Positions 7,445-14,590 of a stretch of 18,533 bases of DNA are shown in pieces (the first letter of the stretch is position 1; each line of letters opens with the position of its first letter). The notes beneath the pieces are model-generated. The model ran no database searches. It was not told the DNA's origin and saw only the letters and a list, made by a program, of their open reading frames with translations. Source of the DNA: Aquificota bacterium (GTDB taxonomy: Bacteria > Thermosulfidibacterota > Thermosulfidibacteria > Thermosulfidibacterales > Thermosulfidibacteraceae). Position numbers and translations under genes: made by a program. The stretch lies in assembly GCA_015494645.1 (NCBI GenBank), contig WGAU01000051.1:1-18533 (forward strand), given 5' to 3'.

Positions 7445-7466
7445 ATGTGTTTAAGGAGGGGATTCC

Positions 7467-8636
7467 ATGAAGGTCCATGAGTATCAAGCGAAGGAGCTCT
7501 TCAAACAGTACGGCATTCCTGTTCCCAGGGGTAAGGTGGCGGAGACCCCTGAGGAGGCTAAGAAGATTGCAGAAGAGCTTGGTGGCAATCTCTTTGTGGT
7601 TAAGGCTCAGGTTCACGCTGGTGGACGTGGTAAGGCCGGTGGAGTGAAGCTGGCCAAGAGCGTGGATGAAGTTTATGAAATCGCCAAAAAGATGATAGGC
7701 ATGAAGCTTGTGACCCACCAGACTGGTCCTGAGGGTAAACTTGTGAGGAAGGTTTTGGTGGAGGAAGGACTTAACATTGAGAAGGAGTTTTACGTGGGTA
7801 TGGTCATTGACAGGCAGACTGAATGTCCCGTGATGATGGTCTCCTCTGAGGGTGGTGTTGAGATTGAGGAGGTTGCTAAGAAGAGCCCTGAGAAGATCCT
7901 GAAAGCTTACATTGATCCAGCTTTGGGTATGATGCCCTTCTATGCCAGACAGCTTGCCTTTGGTCTCGGTTTCACAGGGGATGTCTTTAAAAAAGCTGTT
8001 AACTTCATGACGGCTCTTTACAAGCTTTTTATAGAAAAGGATGCATCCCTTGCCGAAATAAACCCCTTGGTTCTTACTAAAGAAGGGGATCTCATTGCCT
8101 TGGATGCCAAGATAAACTTTGACGACAACGCTCTTTACAGGCATCCTGAGATTGCAGAGCTCAGGGATATACACGAGGAAGATCCTCTGGAGGTGGAGGC
8201 TTCCAAGTACGACCTCAACTACATCAAGCTTGATGGCAACATAGGCTGTATGGTTAACGGTGCCGGTTTGGCCATGGCCACCATGGACATTATCAAGCTT
8301 TACGGTGGCGAGCCTGCTAACTTTCTTGATGTGGGTGGTGCTGCTAATGCAGAGAGGGTCAAAAACGCCTTCAGAATTCTTCTGAGCGATCCCAACGTTA
8401 AGGCGGTATTCATAAACATCTTCGGTGGTATTGTGCGTTGTGACAGAGTTGCTGAAGGTGTTACCAAGGCAGCGGGTGAGCTTGAGGTGAAGGTTCCCAT
8501 GGTTGTTAGATTGGAGGGGACCAATAAAGAGCAGGCCATGGAGATTCTTAAGAACAGTGGTCTTTCCTTTATACTTGCCGATTCCATGGCTGATGGTGCC
8601 GAAAAGGCTGTTAAGGCCGCCAAGGGTGAACTTTAA
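7467..8636 (+). CDS. sucC: Succinyl-CoA synthetase (ligase), beta subunit
   Basis: With SucD it interconverts succinate + CoA + NTP and succinyl-CoA + NDP + Pi. In the reductive direction it makes the substrate for the neighbouring 2-oxoglutarate:ferredoxin oxidoreductase. The 389-residue protein has the N-terminal ATP-grasp domain with Lys46 and Gly-Arg-Gly 53-55 (VKAQVHAGGRGKAGG) at the same numbers as E. coli SucC, the EINPLV...LDAKINFDDNA metal-binding segment near 198-216, and the C-terminal ligase half with FLDVGG and NIFGGIVRCD. The length is normal. It starts with an AAGGAGGGG site right behind a terminator-like hairpin, and sucD begins 15 nt after its stop. ATP versus GTP preference cannot be judged reliably by eye. 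Confidence 0.95.
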   Translation: MKVHEYQAKELFKQYGIPVPRGKVAETPEEAKKIAEELGGNLFVVKAQVHAGGRGKAGGVKLAKSVDEVYEIAKKMIGMKLVTHQTGPEGKLVRKVLVEEGLNIEKEFYVGMVIDRQTECPVMMVSSEGGVEIEEVAKKSPEKILKAYIDPALGMMPFYARQLAFGLGFTGDVFKKAVNFMTALYKLFIEKDASLAEINPLVLTKEGDLIALDAKINFDDNALYRHPEIAELRDIHEEDPLEVEASKYDLNYIKLDGNIGCMVNGAGLAMATMDIIKLYGGEPANFLDVGGAANAERVKNAFRILLSDPNVKAVFINIFGGIVRCDRVAEGVTKAAGELEVKVPMVVRLEGTNKEQAMEILKNSGLSFILADSMADGAEKAVKAAKGEL

Positions 8637-8651
8637 TTTAGGAGGTAAGCC

Positions 8652-9527
8652 ATGAGCATTTTGGTTAACAGGGATACAAGAGTGGTTGTTCAGGGTATCA
8701 CTGGAAAGGAGGGAACCTTCCACGCCAAGCAGTGTATTGAATACGGAACCAACATAGTAGCGGGCGTCACTCCTGGAAAAGGCGGTCAGATGTGGGAAGG
8801 TAAGGTTCCCGTCTACAACACGGTGGCTGAGGCCGTGGAGAAAGAGGGAGCCAATGCCTCCCTTATTTTCGTTCCTCCAGCCTTTGCAGCGGATGCTATT
8901 GCTGAGGCGGCTTATGCCGGATGTAAGGTTATCGTTGCTATTACAGAAGGAATTCCTGCCCTTGATATGATGAAGGTAAAAAGAGCCATTAGAGATACAG
9001 GGGCGAGACTTATAGGTCCTAACTGTCCTGGTGTGATCACTCCTGGTGAGTGCAAGATGGGTATAATGCCTGGATACATTTTTAAGAGGGGACCTGTGGG
9101 AGTTATTTCCAGATCAGGAACCCTTACTTATGAAGCTGTTTGGCAGTGCACAACAAGGGGAATTGGTCAGTCCACCTGTATAGGTATCGGTGGAGATCCT
9201 ATTATAGGTTCCAGGTTCATAGATCTGCTCAAGCTCTTCAACGAGGATCCTGAGACCGAACTTGTAATCCTCATCGGTGAGATAGGTGGAAGTGCTGAGG
9301 AAGAGGCTGCAGAGTACATAAAGAAAGAGTTTAAAAAGCCCGTTGTGGCATTTATCGCTGGAAGAACTGCTCCTCCGGGGAGGAGAATGGGCCATGCTGG
9401 AGCTATAATAGCTGGTGGAAAGGGAACCGCTGCTGAAAAGATGGCGGCTCTCAGGGAAGCTGGTGTGCACGTGGTTGAAAGCCCTGCTGAGATAGGATCT
9501 ACAGTTGCTAAGGTTTTGGGCAAATAA
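8652..9527 (+). CDS. sucD: Succinyl-CoA synthetase (ligase), alpha subunit
   Basis: This subunit binds CoA and carries the phosphohistidine intermediate of succinyl-CoA synthetase. In its 291 residues the N-terminal CoA-binding Rossmann fold shows GITGKEGTFH (15-24) and the conserved GPNCPGVITPGECKMG segment (122-137). The phosphorylated residue is His248 in GRRMGHAGAIIAGG, close to His246 of E. coli SucD. The length matches the family. The ATG follows TTAGGAGGTAAGCC. The korD ferredoxin subunit starts 17 nt downstream, so succinyl-CoA production and its reductive carboxylation are encoded in one operon. Relatives include malyl-CoA/citryl-CoA synthetase alpha subunits (MtkB, CcsB), but the size and the pairing with a normal SucC favour succinyl-CoA synthetase. 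Confidence 0.95.
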   Translation: MSILVNRDTRVVVQGITGKEGTFHAKQCIEYGTNIVAGVTPGKGGQMWEGKVPVYNTVAEAVEKEGANASLIFVPPAFAADAIAEAAYAGCKVIVAITEGIPALDMMKVKRAIRDTGARLIGPNCPGVITPGECKMGIMPGYIFKRGPVGVISRSGTLTYEAVWQCTTRGIGQSTCIGIGGDPIIGSRFIDLLKLFNEDPETELVILIGEIGGSAEEEAAEYIKKEFKKPVVAFIAGRTAPPGRRMGHAGAIIAGGKGTAAEKMAALREAGVHVVESPAEIGSTVAKVLGK

Positions 9528-9544
9528 ATTGGGAGGATAGAAAG

Positions 9545-9796
9545 ATGGCTGAAGCTGCCGCCAAGAAGAGAAAGTTCAGAGGAGTGGTGGTAATCAAGCC
9601 CGAGCGGTGCAAGGGATGCGAGATTTGTGTTTCCTTCTGTCCCACGGGCGCTATTTCCATGTCAACTAAGTTTAACTCAAAAGGATACCACTATCCTGAG
9701 TTTTCCAATCCGGACAAGTGTACAGGTTGTGGTCTTTGCGGTATGTACTGTCCGGACTTTGCCATTTACGGATACAGGGAAAAGATTGAAGAGTGA
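9545..9796 (+). CDS. korD: 2-oxoglutarate:ferredoxin oxidoreductase, delta (ferredoxin-like) subunit
   Basis: This small 83-residue 2[4Fe-4S] subunit of a 2-oxoacid:ferredoxin oxidoreductase relays electrons between the thiamine-diphosphate site and external ferredoxin. Two full CxxCxxCxxxCP motifs are present: Cys22, 25, 28, 32 and Cys59, 62, 65, 69. The 26-residue stretch between motifs (GAISMSTKFNSKGYHYPEF) is longer than in a free bacterial ferredoxin and is typical of KorD. The ATG has a GGGAGGAT site. It lies directly before korA with the order delta-alpha-beta-gamma, the usual layout of four-subunit 2-oxoglutarate enzymes. It was placed by context as much as by sequence. Confidence 0.9.
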   Translation: MAEAAAKKRKFRGVVVIKPERCKGCEICVSFCPTGAISMSTKFNSKGYHYPEFSNPDKCTGCGLCGMYCPDFAIYGYREKIEE

Positions 9797-9811
9797 GTGG
9801 GAGGTAAAAAG

Positions 9812-10999
9812 ATGGCTGAAATCAAATGGACAACTGCTGATCCCAAAGGGGTGCTTACTGGAGCTCATTACATAGATGGAAATCATGCTGCTTGTGAAGG
9901 TGCTTTGGCTGCTGGTTGTCGGTTTGCAGCGGGTTATCCCATAACACCTTCAACAGAGGTTGTAGAGAGGTTCGCAGCAAGGATTCCTTTGGTGGGAGGT
10001 ATGTTCATACAGATGGAGGATGAAATAGCTTCTTCCATTTGCCTGCAGGGAGCTGTTTGGGCTGGACTCAAGGCAATGACTGTAACATCTGGTCCTGGAT
10101 TTTCCCTTATGATGGAACACATAGGATTTGCTGCTATGACGGAGACCCCTTGCGTGTTTGTTAATGTACAGCGTGGAGGTCCATCCACAGGTACTCCTAC
10201 CCTTCCTGCTCAGGGTGATATGCAGCAGGCCCGTTGGGGATCTCACGGAGACTACGAGACTATACTCATCTCTCCCAGCTCTCCTCAGGAGTGTTTTGAA
10301 TTCATAATAGACGCCTTTAACCTCGCAGAGATATACAGAGTTCCAGTTATGTTCATGATGGATGAGTGCGTTGGACACATGACTGAAAAGGTGGTTATAC
10401 CTGAGCCTGAAAAGATCAAGGTGGTTGAGCGTCGCTGGACGGATAAAAAGCCCGGGGAGTATCTGCCCTATCAACCTGATCCTGAGGATTTGGTTCCTTA
10501 TATGGTTAAGGCTGGTGATGGCTATAGATTCCACATCACTGGACTTACCCACGATGAGAGAGGATATCCTGCCGCTACCGACGTAGAGATACACAATAAC
10601 TTGGTTAGAAGACTCTGCGAGAAGATTACCAAAAATGCCCACAAGATATGGAAATGGGAAGAGAAGGACACCGATGATTGTGACATTTTGATACTTTCCT
10701 ATGGAATATCTGCCAGGGTGGCATTGAGGGGTATTGAGCTTGCCAAGGAAAGAAAAGGCATAAAAGTGGGGCTTTTCAGGCTCATAGTTGTATGGCCCAT
10801 GCCTGAGCAAAGGATCATAGAGCTTGCAGAGAAGGTGAAGGCTATCATAGTTCCTGAGCTTAACATCAGGGCTCAGGTTGCCAGAGAGATAGAGAGGATT
10901 GTCAAGGGACGTTGTCCTGTAATACCTTTAGGTCACGCCGGTGCAGGCGTGCACAATCCTGAGGACATTTACAACGCTATTGTGGAGGCGGCAAAATGA
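9812..10999 (+). CDS. korA: 2-oxoglutarate:ferredoxin oxidoreductase, alpha subunit
   Basis: This is the alpha chain (pyrimidine-binding domain) of the CoA-dependent enzyme that converts succinyl-CoA + CO2 + reduced ferredoxin to 2-oxoglutarate, or the reverse. Start selection: a GTG at 9797 keeps the frame open, but GGGAGGT inside that stretch is an ideal ribosome site for the ATG at 9812, giving 395 residues. The YPITPSTE motif (42-49) that binds substrate and thiamine diphosphate, TSGPGFSLM (92-100) and RGGPSTGTPT (121-130) are diagnostic. The C-terminal third forms the usual domain II/III (SYGISARVALRG). The stop overlaps the korB start (ATGA). Substrate is inferred from linkage to sucCD; KGOR, pyruvate and branched-chain enzymes share these motifs. 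Confidence 0.9.
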   Translation: MAEIKWTTADPKGVLTGAHYIDGNHAACEGALAAGCRFAAGYPITPSTEVVERFAARIPLVGGMFIQMEDEIASSICLQGAVWAGLKAMTVTSGPGFSLMMEHIGFAAMTETPCVFVNVQRGGPSTGTPTLPAQGDMQQARWGSHGDYETILISPSSPQECFEFIIDAFNLAEIYRVPVMFMMDECVGHMTEKVVIPEPEKIKVVERRWTDKKPGEYLPYQPDPEDLVPYMVKAGDGYRFHITGLTHDERGYPAATDVEIHNNLVRRLCEKITKNAHKIWKWEEKDTDDCDILILSYGISARVALRGIELAKERKGIKVGLFRLIVVWPMPEQRIIELAEKVKAIIVPELNIRAQVAREIERIVKGRCPVIPLGHAGAGVHNPEDIYNAIVEAAK

Positions 11000-11853
11000 G
11001 TACTACTTTGCGTGAGAATCCGGTTGAGCAGTTTCTAAGAACCGATCGTATGCCGCATATATGGTGTCCTGGTTGCGGAATAGGAACATCCGTTAACTGT
11101 TTTGCTAGGGCGGTTCTTGAGTGCGGCATAGATCTTGATAAACTCTGTATAGTTTCCGGTATAGGATGTACTGGACGTGTGGCAGGTTACCTTAGACTTG
11201 ATTCTTTTCACACAACTCACGGAAGAGCCATTCCTTTTGCAACAGGCTTGAAGCTCGCAAATCCAGATTTACACGTGGTGGTCTATTCTGGAGATGGAGA
11301 CCTCGCCGCTATAGGGGGCAACCACCTCATTCATGCTGCAAGGAGAAACATAGATATAACAGTTATATGTGTTAACAACTTCAACTACGGAATGACCGGG
11401 GGACAGGTTGCTCCGACTACACACCACGAAAAGGTTGCCACCACCACTCCTTACGGGGATCCTGAGTATCCCTTTAACCTTCCGGATCTTGCCGCATCTT
11501 GTGGAGCTGTTTTTGTGGCAAGGTGGACCACGTACCATGTGGTACAGCTAACCAAAACTTTGGTCAAAGCATTGAACAAGAAAGGCTTCTCCTTTGTTGA
11601 AATACTTGCTCCCTGTCCCACCCTTTATCTGAGAAGAAACAAGCTTGGTACAAGTGTGGATCTCATGAAGTACTTCAAGGAAAAGAGTGTCATAAAGCAT
11701 GGCGCCAACACCAAAGAGGTGGGTCTTGAGACCTACGATAAAGAAATAATTGTGGGCGAGTTTGTGGACATAGATAAGCCGGACTACCTTGATAACTACA
11801 ACGAAATAATGAAGAAGAGACTGGGCGATAAGTTCCAGCCCTGGGGGAGGTAA
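10996..11853 (+). CDS. korB: 2-oxoglutarate:ferredoxin oxidoreductase, beta (TPP-binding) subunit
   Basis: This is the thiamine-diphosphate-binding chain, 285 residues. WCPGCGIG (23-30), the GDGDLAAIGGNH diphosphate/Mg motif (from residue 99) and NNFNYGMTGGQ (127-137) are intact. Cys24, Cys27, Cys58 and Cys207 fit the four ligands of the catalytic-site [4Fe-4S] cluster. The TTHHEKVATTTPYGDPEYP segment follows the family pattern for 2-oxoglutarate or broad 2-oxoacid enzymes. It overlaps korA by 4 nt (ATGA), implying translational coupling, and precedes korC by 3 nt. It is cytoplasmic and needs low-potential ferredoxin to carboxylate succinyl-CoA, so it allows reversal of the cycle, which a lipoamide 2-oxoglutarate dehydrogenase would not. 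Confidence 0.92.
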   Translation: MSTTLRENPVEQFLRTDRMPHIWCPGCGIGTSVNCFARAVLECGIDLDKLCIVSGIGCTGRVAGYLRLDSFHTTHGRAIPFATGLKLANPDLHVVVYSGDGDLAAIGGNHLIHAARRNIDITVICVNNFNYGMTGGQVAPTTHHEKVATTTPYGDPEYPFNLPDLAASCGAVFVARWTTYHVVQLTKTLVKALNKKGFSFVEILAPCPTLYLRRNKLGTSVDLMKYFKEKSVIKHGANTKEVGLETYDKEIIVGEFVDIDKPDYLDNYNEIMKKRLGDKFQPWGR

Positions 11854-11856
11854 ACA

Positions 11857-12414
11857 ATGGCTGCTGACAGGGTAGAAATCAGACTGGCAGGCTTTGGCGG
11901 GCAGGGAATAATAATGATGGGGTACGTCATAGGAAAAGCGTATTCCATCTTTGAGGGGTATGAGGCCACTCTTACCCAGAGCTTTGGACCCGAGGCGAGG
12001 GGAGGAGCTTGTTCTGCCCAGGTGGTGCTTTCTAAAGATAAAGTGCTTTACCCATACGTTGTGCAACCGGATATTTTCGTGGCCATGTCTCAAGAGGCTT
12101 TCACCAAGTACTATCCCACCTTGAAAAAGGATGGGATCCTCATAATTGAAGAGGAGCTTGTGGACCTTTCAGGTGTAGATATTACACAAAAGTTGTTCAA
12201 GATTCCCGCTACCCGCTTTGCTGAAGAGAAGGTGGGTAGAAGACTTACACTTAACATAGTCATGTGTGGATTCTTCACAGCCGTTACTGGTCTCATCAGT
12301 AGAGATGCTATGAGAAAAGCTGTTGAAGATACCGTTCCTTCGGGCACGGAGGAGCTCAACCTCAAGGCCTTTGATGTGGGTTACGAGTACGGTCAGCAAG
12401 TGTTGGGCAAATAA
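11857..12414 (+). CDS. korC: 2-oxoglutarate:ferredoxin oxidoreductase, gamma subunit
   Basis: This gamma chain of 185 residues completes the 2-oxoacid:ferredoxin oxidoreductase. The glycine-rich RLAGFGGQGI motif (9-18) involved in CoA or subunit contact, the TQSFGPEARGGACSAQVVLS stretch (about 40-59) and the C-terminal domain with MCGFFTAVTGLI are characteristic. The length matches stand-alone gamma subunits. The ATG follows GGGGGAGGTAAACA, whose purine-rich part lies within the last codons of korB; the genes are 3 nt apart. It is the last gene of sucCD-korDABC, and a good intrinsic terminator starts 6 nt after the stop. No fusion or frameshift is seen. Confidence 0.92.
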   Translation: MAADRVEIRLAGFGGQGIIMMGYVIGKAYSIFEGYEATLTQSFGPEARGGACSAQVVLSKDKVLYPYVVQPDIFVAMSQEAFTKYYPTLKKDGILIIEEELVDLSGVDITQKLFKIPATRFAEEKVGRRLTLNIVMCGFFTAVTGLISRDAMRKAVEDTVPSGTEELNLKAFDVGYEYGQQVLGK

Positions 12415-12419
12415 ACCTA

Positions 12420-12446
12420 AGGGGCGCCTTGTGCGCCCCTGCTTTT
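12420..12446 (+). terminator. Intrinsic terminator of the suc-kor operon
   Basis: An 8-bp GC-rich stem (AGGGGCGC at 12420-12427, GCGCCCCT at 12433-12440), loop CTTGT, then GCTTTT. The next gene begins only 10 nt after it. Confidence 0.8.
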
Positions 12447-12455
12447 GAAACATCC

Positions 12456-12971
12456 ATGAGAGGAGTAATCCTATCATACAAAAGCGTTAAGCCTAAAATA
12501 GCTGCAGATGTTTTCATTGCTCCTGGAGCTTTTGTGATAGGTGATGTGGAAATAGGAAAGGGGTCAAGCATTTGGTTCAACACCGTTGTTAGAGGTGATG
12601 TAAACTACATAAGGATAGGGGAGAATACAAACATACAAGATCTTAGCATGGTTCATGTTACCACAGCCAAATACCCTACTATCATAGGGAACGGCGTAAC
12701 AGTTGGCCATAGGGTTATGCTTCATGGTTGTATTATAGGAAATAACTGCCTCATAGGAATGGGTGCTATAATCCTTGATGGTGCAGAAATAGGAGACAAC
12801 AGCTTGGTAGCTGCTGGTTCGTTGATCACTCAGGGTAAGAAGTTTCCTCCCGGTGTGGTTATCATGGGAGCTCCTGCCAAAATTGTACGTGAAGTCACAC
12901 CGGAAGAGATCCAAGAATTCAAGCGCCTCGCCCACCATTATAAAAATTTGGCTTCTACTTACATAGAGTGA
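12456..12971 (+). CDS. Gamma-class carbonic anhydrase-like hexapeptide-repeat protein
   Basis: This left-handed beta-helix protein of the gamma-carbonic anhydrase/YrdA/PaaY family probably interconverts CO2 and bicarbonate. From the ATG at 12456 it has 171 residues. The [LIV]-G-x-x hexapeptide repeats run from about 14 to 125, followed by a C-terminal helix (149-170). The three zinc histidines align as His67 (SMVHVT), His85 (VGHRV) and His90 (MLHGC), and Arg46-Gly-Asp48 and Gln61 match other active-site positions. A TTG at 12429 would extend it nine codons, but that lies inside the kor terminator stem. Neither start has a clear ribosome site. Next to a carboxylating oxidoreductase it could help CO2 supply, which is an inference; many relatives have unproven activity. 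Confidence 0.85.
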   Translation: MRGVILSYKSVKPKIAADVFIAPGAFVIGDVEIGKGSSIWFNTVVRGDVNYIRIGENTNIQDLSMVHVTTAKYPTIIGNGVTVGHRVMLHGCIIGNNCLIGMGAIILDGAEIGDNSLVAAGSLITQGKKFPPGVVIMGAPAKIVREVTPEEIQEFKRLAHHYKNLASTYIE

Positions 12972-12977
12972 GATATC

Positions 12978-14306
12978 CTATTGGGCGATGGTGATGCGGT
13001 TCTTGCCGGATTTTTTGGATAGGTACAAGGCTTCGTCTGCCCTTTGTAGCAGGCTTTCCAGTGTGTCTGTTTCCTTCCTCTGAGCTATGCCAATGCTTAT
13101 GGTGACTTTGAATGTTTCGTCTTTGTATTTGAAAACCTTTTTTTCTACCGCCTTTCTTAGCTTTTCGGCGGCTATCTCTGCAGCTTCAGAGTCTGTGTCG
13201 GGAAGCACAATCAAAAACTCTTCGCCTCCGTATCTTCCCACAGCGTCGGTGATTCTTAAGTTGTTTTTTATAATGGATGCTACTGTCTTTAACACCTTGT
13301 CTCCTATGAGGTGTCCGTAGGTGTCGTTGATTTTCTTGAAGTCGTCTAAATCTACGATTCCCACTGATAGGGGGGTGTTGAATCTTTTGCTCCTTGCGAA
13401 TTCCCTCTGCAGGATTTCCATGATGCCTCTTCTGTTAAGAACTTGGGTGAGCTCGTCTATGATGGACTTTTCTCTGTATTTTTCCAGTTCTGTTTTCAGT
13501 TCTTCTAAGGACTTCTGGGTTTTTTCCAGTTCCTGCTTGGTCTTTCCTATTTCTCTCTTAACTTTGTTTATGGTTCTTCTCAGGTCTTTAGAGAGCTGGG
13601 TGAGCTTTTCAGTTATCTCTTCAATGTTGTCAAGCTGTATGATGCTCTCTATTCCGGTTACGTGTTGATGGAGGGAATCAACTATGCTGTTTTCCGATTC
13701 TCCGAGGGAGTTGAGGGAGTCAACAATACTTTTTATAACTACTTTCAGTCTTTCTCTTACCTTTGCTCTCTCAAATTCAAGTTCCTTTTCCCTTTCAATA
13801 ATGAGATCCTGTATCCTCTTGTATATCTCTGGGTTGAATATGGATCTTGTATCCCTTTCTATTCTTTCAAGGGCCGATTGAACTATTATCTCAGCATCTG
13901 GAGTTTTGTACCGTGAGCCTATTTGATGGATAAGTCCTTTAACGTACTCTTTTATGTGTTCAATTTTTTCCTTTTCTATGCAGTCAAGCTTGCTTTCTGC
14001 TTCTCTTGTAAGATCTTGTATTATCTCTATTGCCTCTGCCAAGCTCTTGGGGTTTCTCACTTCCAGACGGCTTTTGCCAGCTATCTGGGCGATCTTTTCT
14101 GCTACTACCTTCGCCTTTTGCATTAGCTCTTGTGTTTTGCAGTCTTCAAAGGGGGCGTTTGAGATCCTCGCAAGTACTTCTTCAAGCTCCTGAGGATCCT
14201 CGGAAAACTTTACAATGTCTATAAGTTCGTCCAGCTCTTTTCTATCCATGGTAAAGGATAGCTTTTCCAGTAAAGCTATGCTTAGTTGGCGTAAAAGCTC
14301 TTCCAT
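12978..14306 (-). CDS. Soluble diguanylate cyclase with long helical sensor region
   Basis: It makes cyclic di-GMP from two GTP. I chose the ATG at 14306 because AAAGGAGA lies 7 nt upstream; the open frame reaches 14405, but a predicted promoter lies between. The 442-residue product has no signal peptide or membrane segment. Residues 1 to about 280 are helical, with a charged coiled coil just before the catalytic domain (about 230-280). The GGDEF domain (281-442) has DELTQVLNRRG, VDLDDFKKINDTYGH, GGEEF (360-364) and the product-inhibition I-site RITD (351-354) five residues before it, so activity and feedback control are both expected. The N-terminal region resembles no sensor domain I recognise. 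It converges on the carbonic anhydrase-like gene with 6 nt between and diverges from the PilZ operon. Confidence 0.92.
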   Translation of the reverse strand: MEELLRQLSIALLEKLSFTMDRKELDELIDIVKFSEDPQELEEVLARISNAPFEDCKTQELMQKAKVVAEKIAQIAGKSRLEVRNPKSLAEAIEIIQDLTREAESKLDCIEKEKIEHIKEYVKGLIHQIGSRYKTPDAEIIVQSALERIERDTRSIFNPEIYKRIQDLIIEREKELEFERAKVRERLKVVIKSIVDSLNSLGESENSIVDSLHQHVTGIESIIQLDNIEEITEKLTQLSKDLRRTINKVKREIGKTKQELEKTQKSLEELKTELEKYREKSIIDELTQVLNRRGIMEILQREFARSKRFNTPLSVGIVDLDDFKKINDTYGHLIGDKVLKTVASIIKNNLRITDAVGRYGGEEFLIVLPDTDSEAAEIAAEKLRKAVEKKVFKYKDETFKVTISIGIAQRKETDTLESLLQRADEALYLSKKSGKNRITIAQ

Positions 14307-14327
14307 AGCCTTCTCCTTTAGTTTTCC

Positions 14328-14356
14328 TTGAACGTGATAAAATTTTGGAATATTTA
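14328..14356 (+). promoter_or_regulatory. Predicted rightward promoter of the PilZ operon
   Basis: TTGAAC (14328-14333), a 17-nt spacer and TATTTA (14351-14356) give a sigma70-like arrangement ahead of the small ORF and PilZ gene. Its -10 coincides with that of the opposing promoter. This is an eye-based prediction in AT-rich DNA. Confidence 0.35.
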
Positions 14357-14380
14357 ACACCTTAGGAGCCATGTATTCAA
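14352..14380 (-). promoter_or_regulatory. Predicted leftward promoter of the diguanylate cyclase gene
   Basis: On the minus strand TTGAAT (14375-14380) and TTAAAT (14352-14357) are 17 nt apart. Transcription would start near 14345, about 40 nt before the chosen start codon, which fits that start and excludes the longer open frame. Confidence 0.4.
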
Positions 14381-14583
14381 GAAGCAGCATACATCTGGTG
14401 GGCAAGCTTTCCTTTATATGGGATACCGTTGGAACTGTTCATCTGAGCCCTCGTGATTTGCCCATTGAGCGGCGTCAGCTTGACAACATGGCCATTTTTG
14501 AGAGAAGAAGAACAACAGTTAATGAACTTGCTGAAAAGGCTCCTACAGGGGAAGTTAGGCGGAAAATAGATATATGGGCGTGA
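14371..14583 (+). CDS. Small hypothetical protein upstream of the PilZ gene
   Basis: I do not recognise this 70-residue reading frame. The second half (RDLPIERRQLDNMAIFERRR onward) is charged and helical, uses the same codons as the neighbours (GAG, AGA, CTT, ATA) and looks coding. The first 20 residues look less convincing. AGGAG lies only 2 nt before this ATG, so the start is uncertain. Its TGA is 7 nt from the PilZ start, and the PilZ ribosome site (GAGGT) overlaps that stop, which would couple the two genes. It could also be a decayed gene end or untranslated leader. Confidence 0.35.
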   Translation: MYSRSSIHLVGKLSFIWDTVGTVHLSPRDLPIERRQLDNMAIFERRRTTVNELAEKAPTGEVRRKIDIWA

Positions 14584-14590
14584 GGTTAAG

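Noticed and set aside
7443..8723. Long minus-strand open frame (426 codons) opposite sucC
   Set aside because: It is an antisense shadow of sucC, with no recognisable domain. It spans a terminator and the sucD start.
9797..9811. Earlier GTG start for korA
   Set aside because: The GTG itself overlaps the GGGAGGT ribosome site that serves the ATG at 9812, so the longer form is unlikely.
14307..14405. Longer N-terminus for the diguanylate cyclase (33 more codons)
   Set aside because: It would include the predicted promoter, and the ATG at 14306 has an excellent AAAGGAGA site. The extra residues look unstructured.
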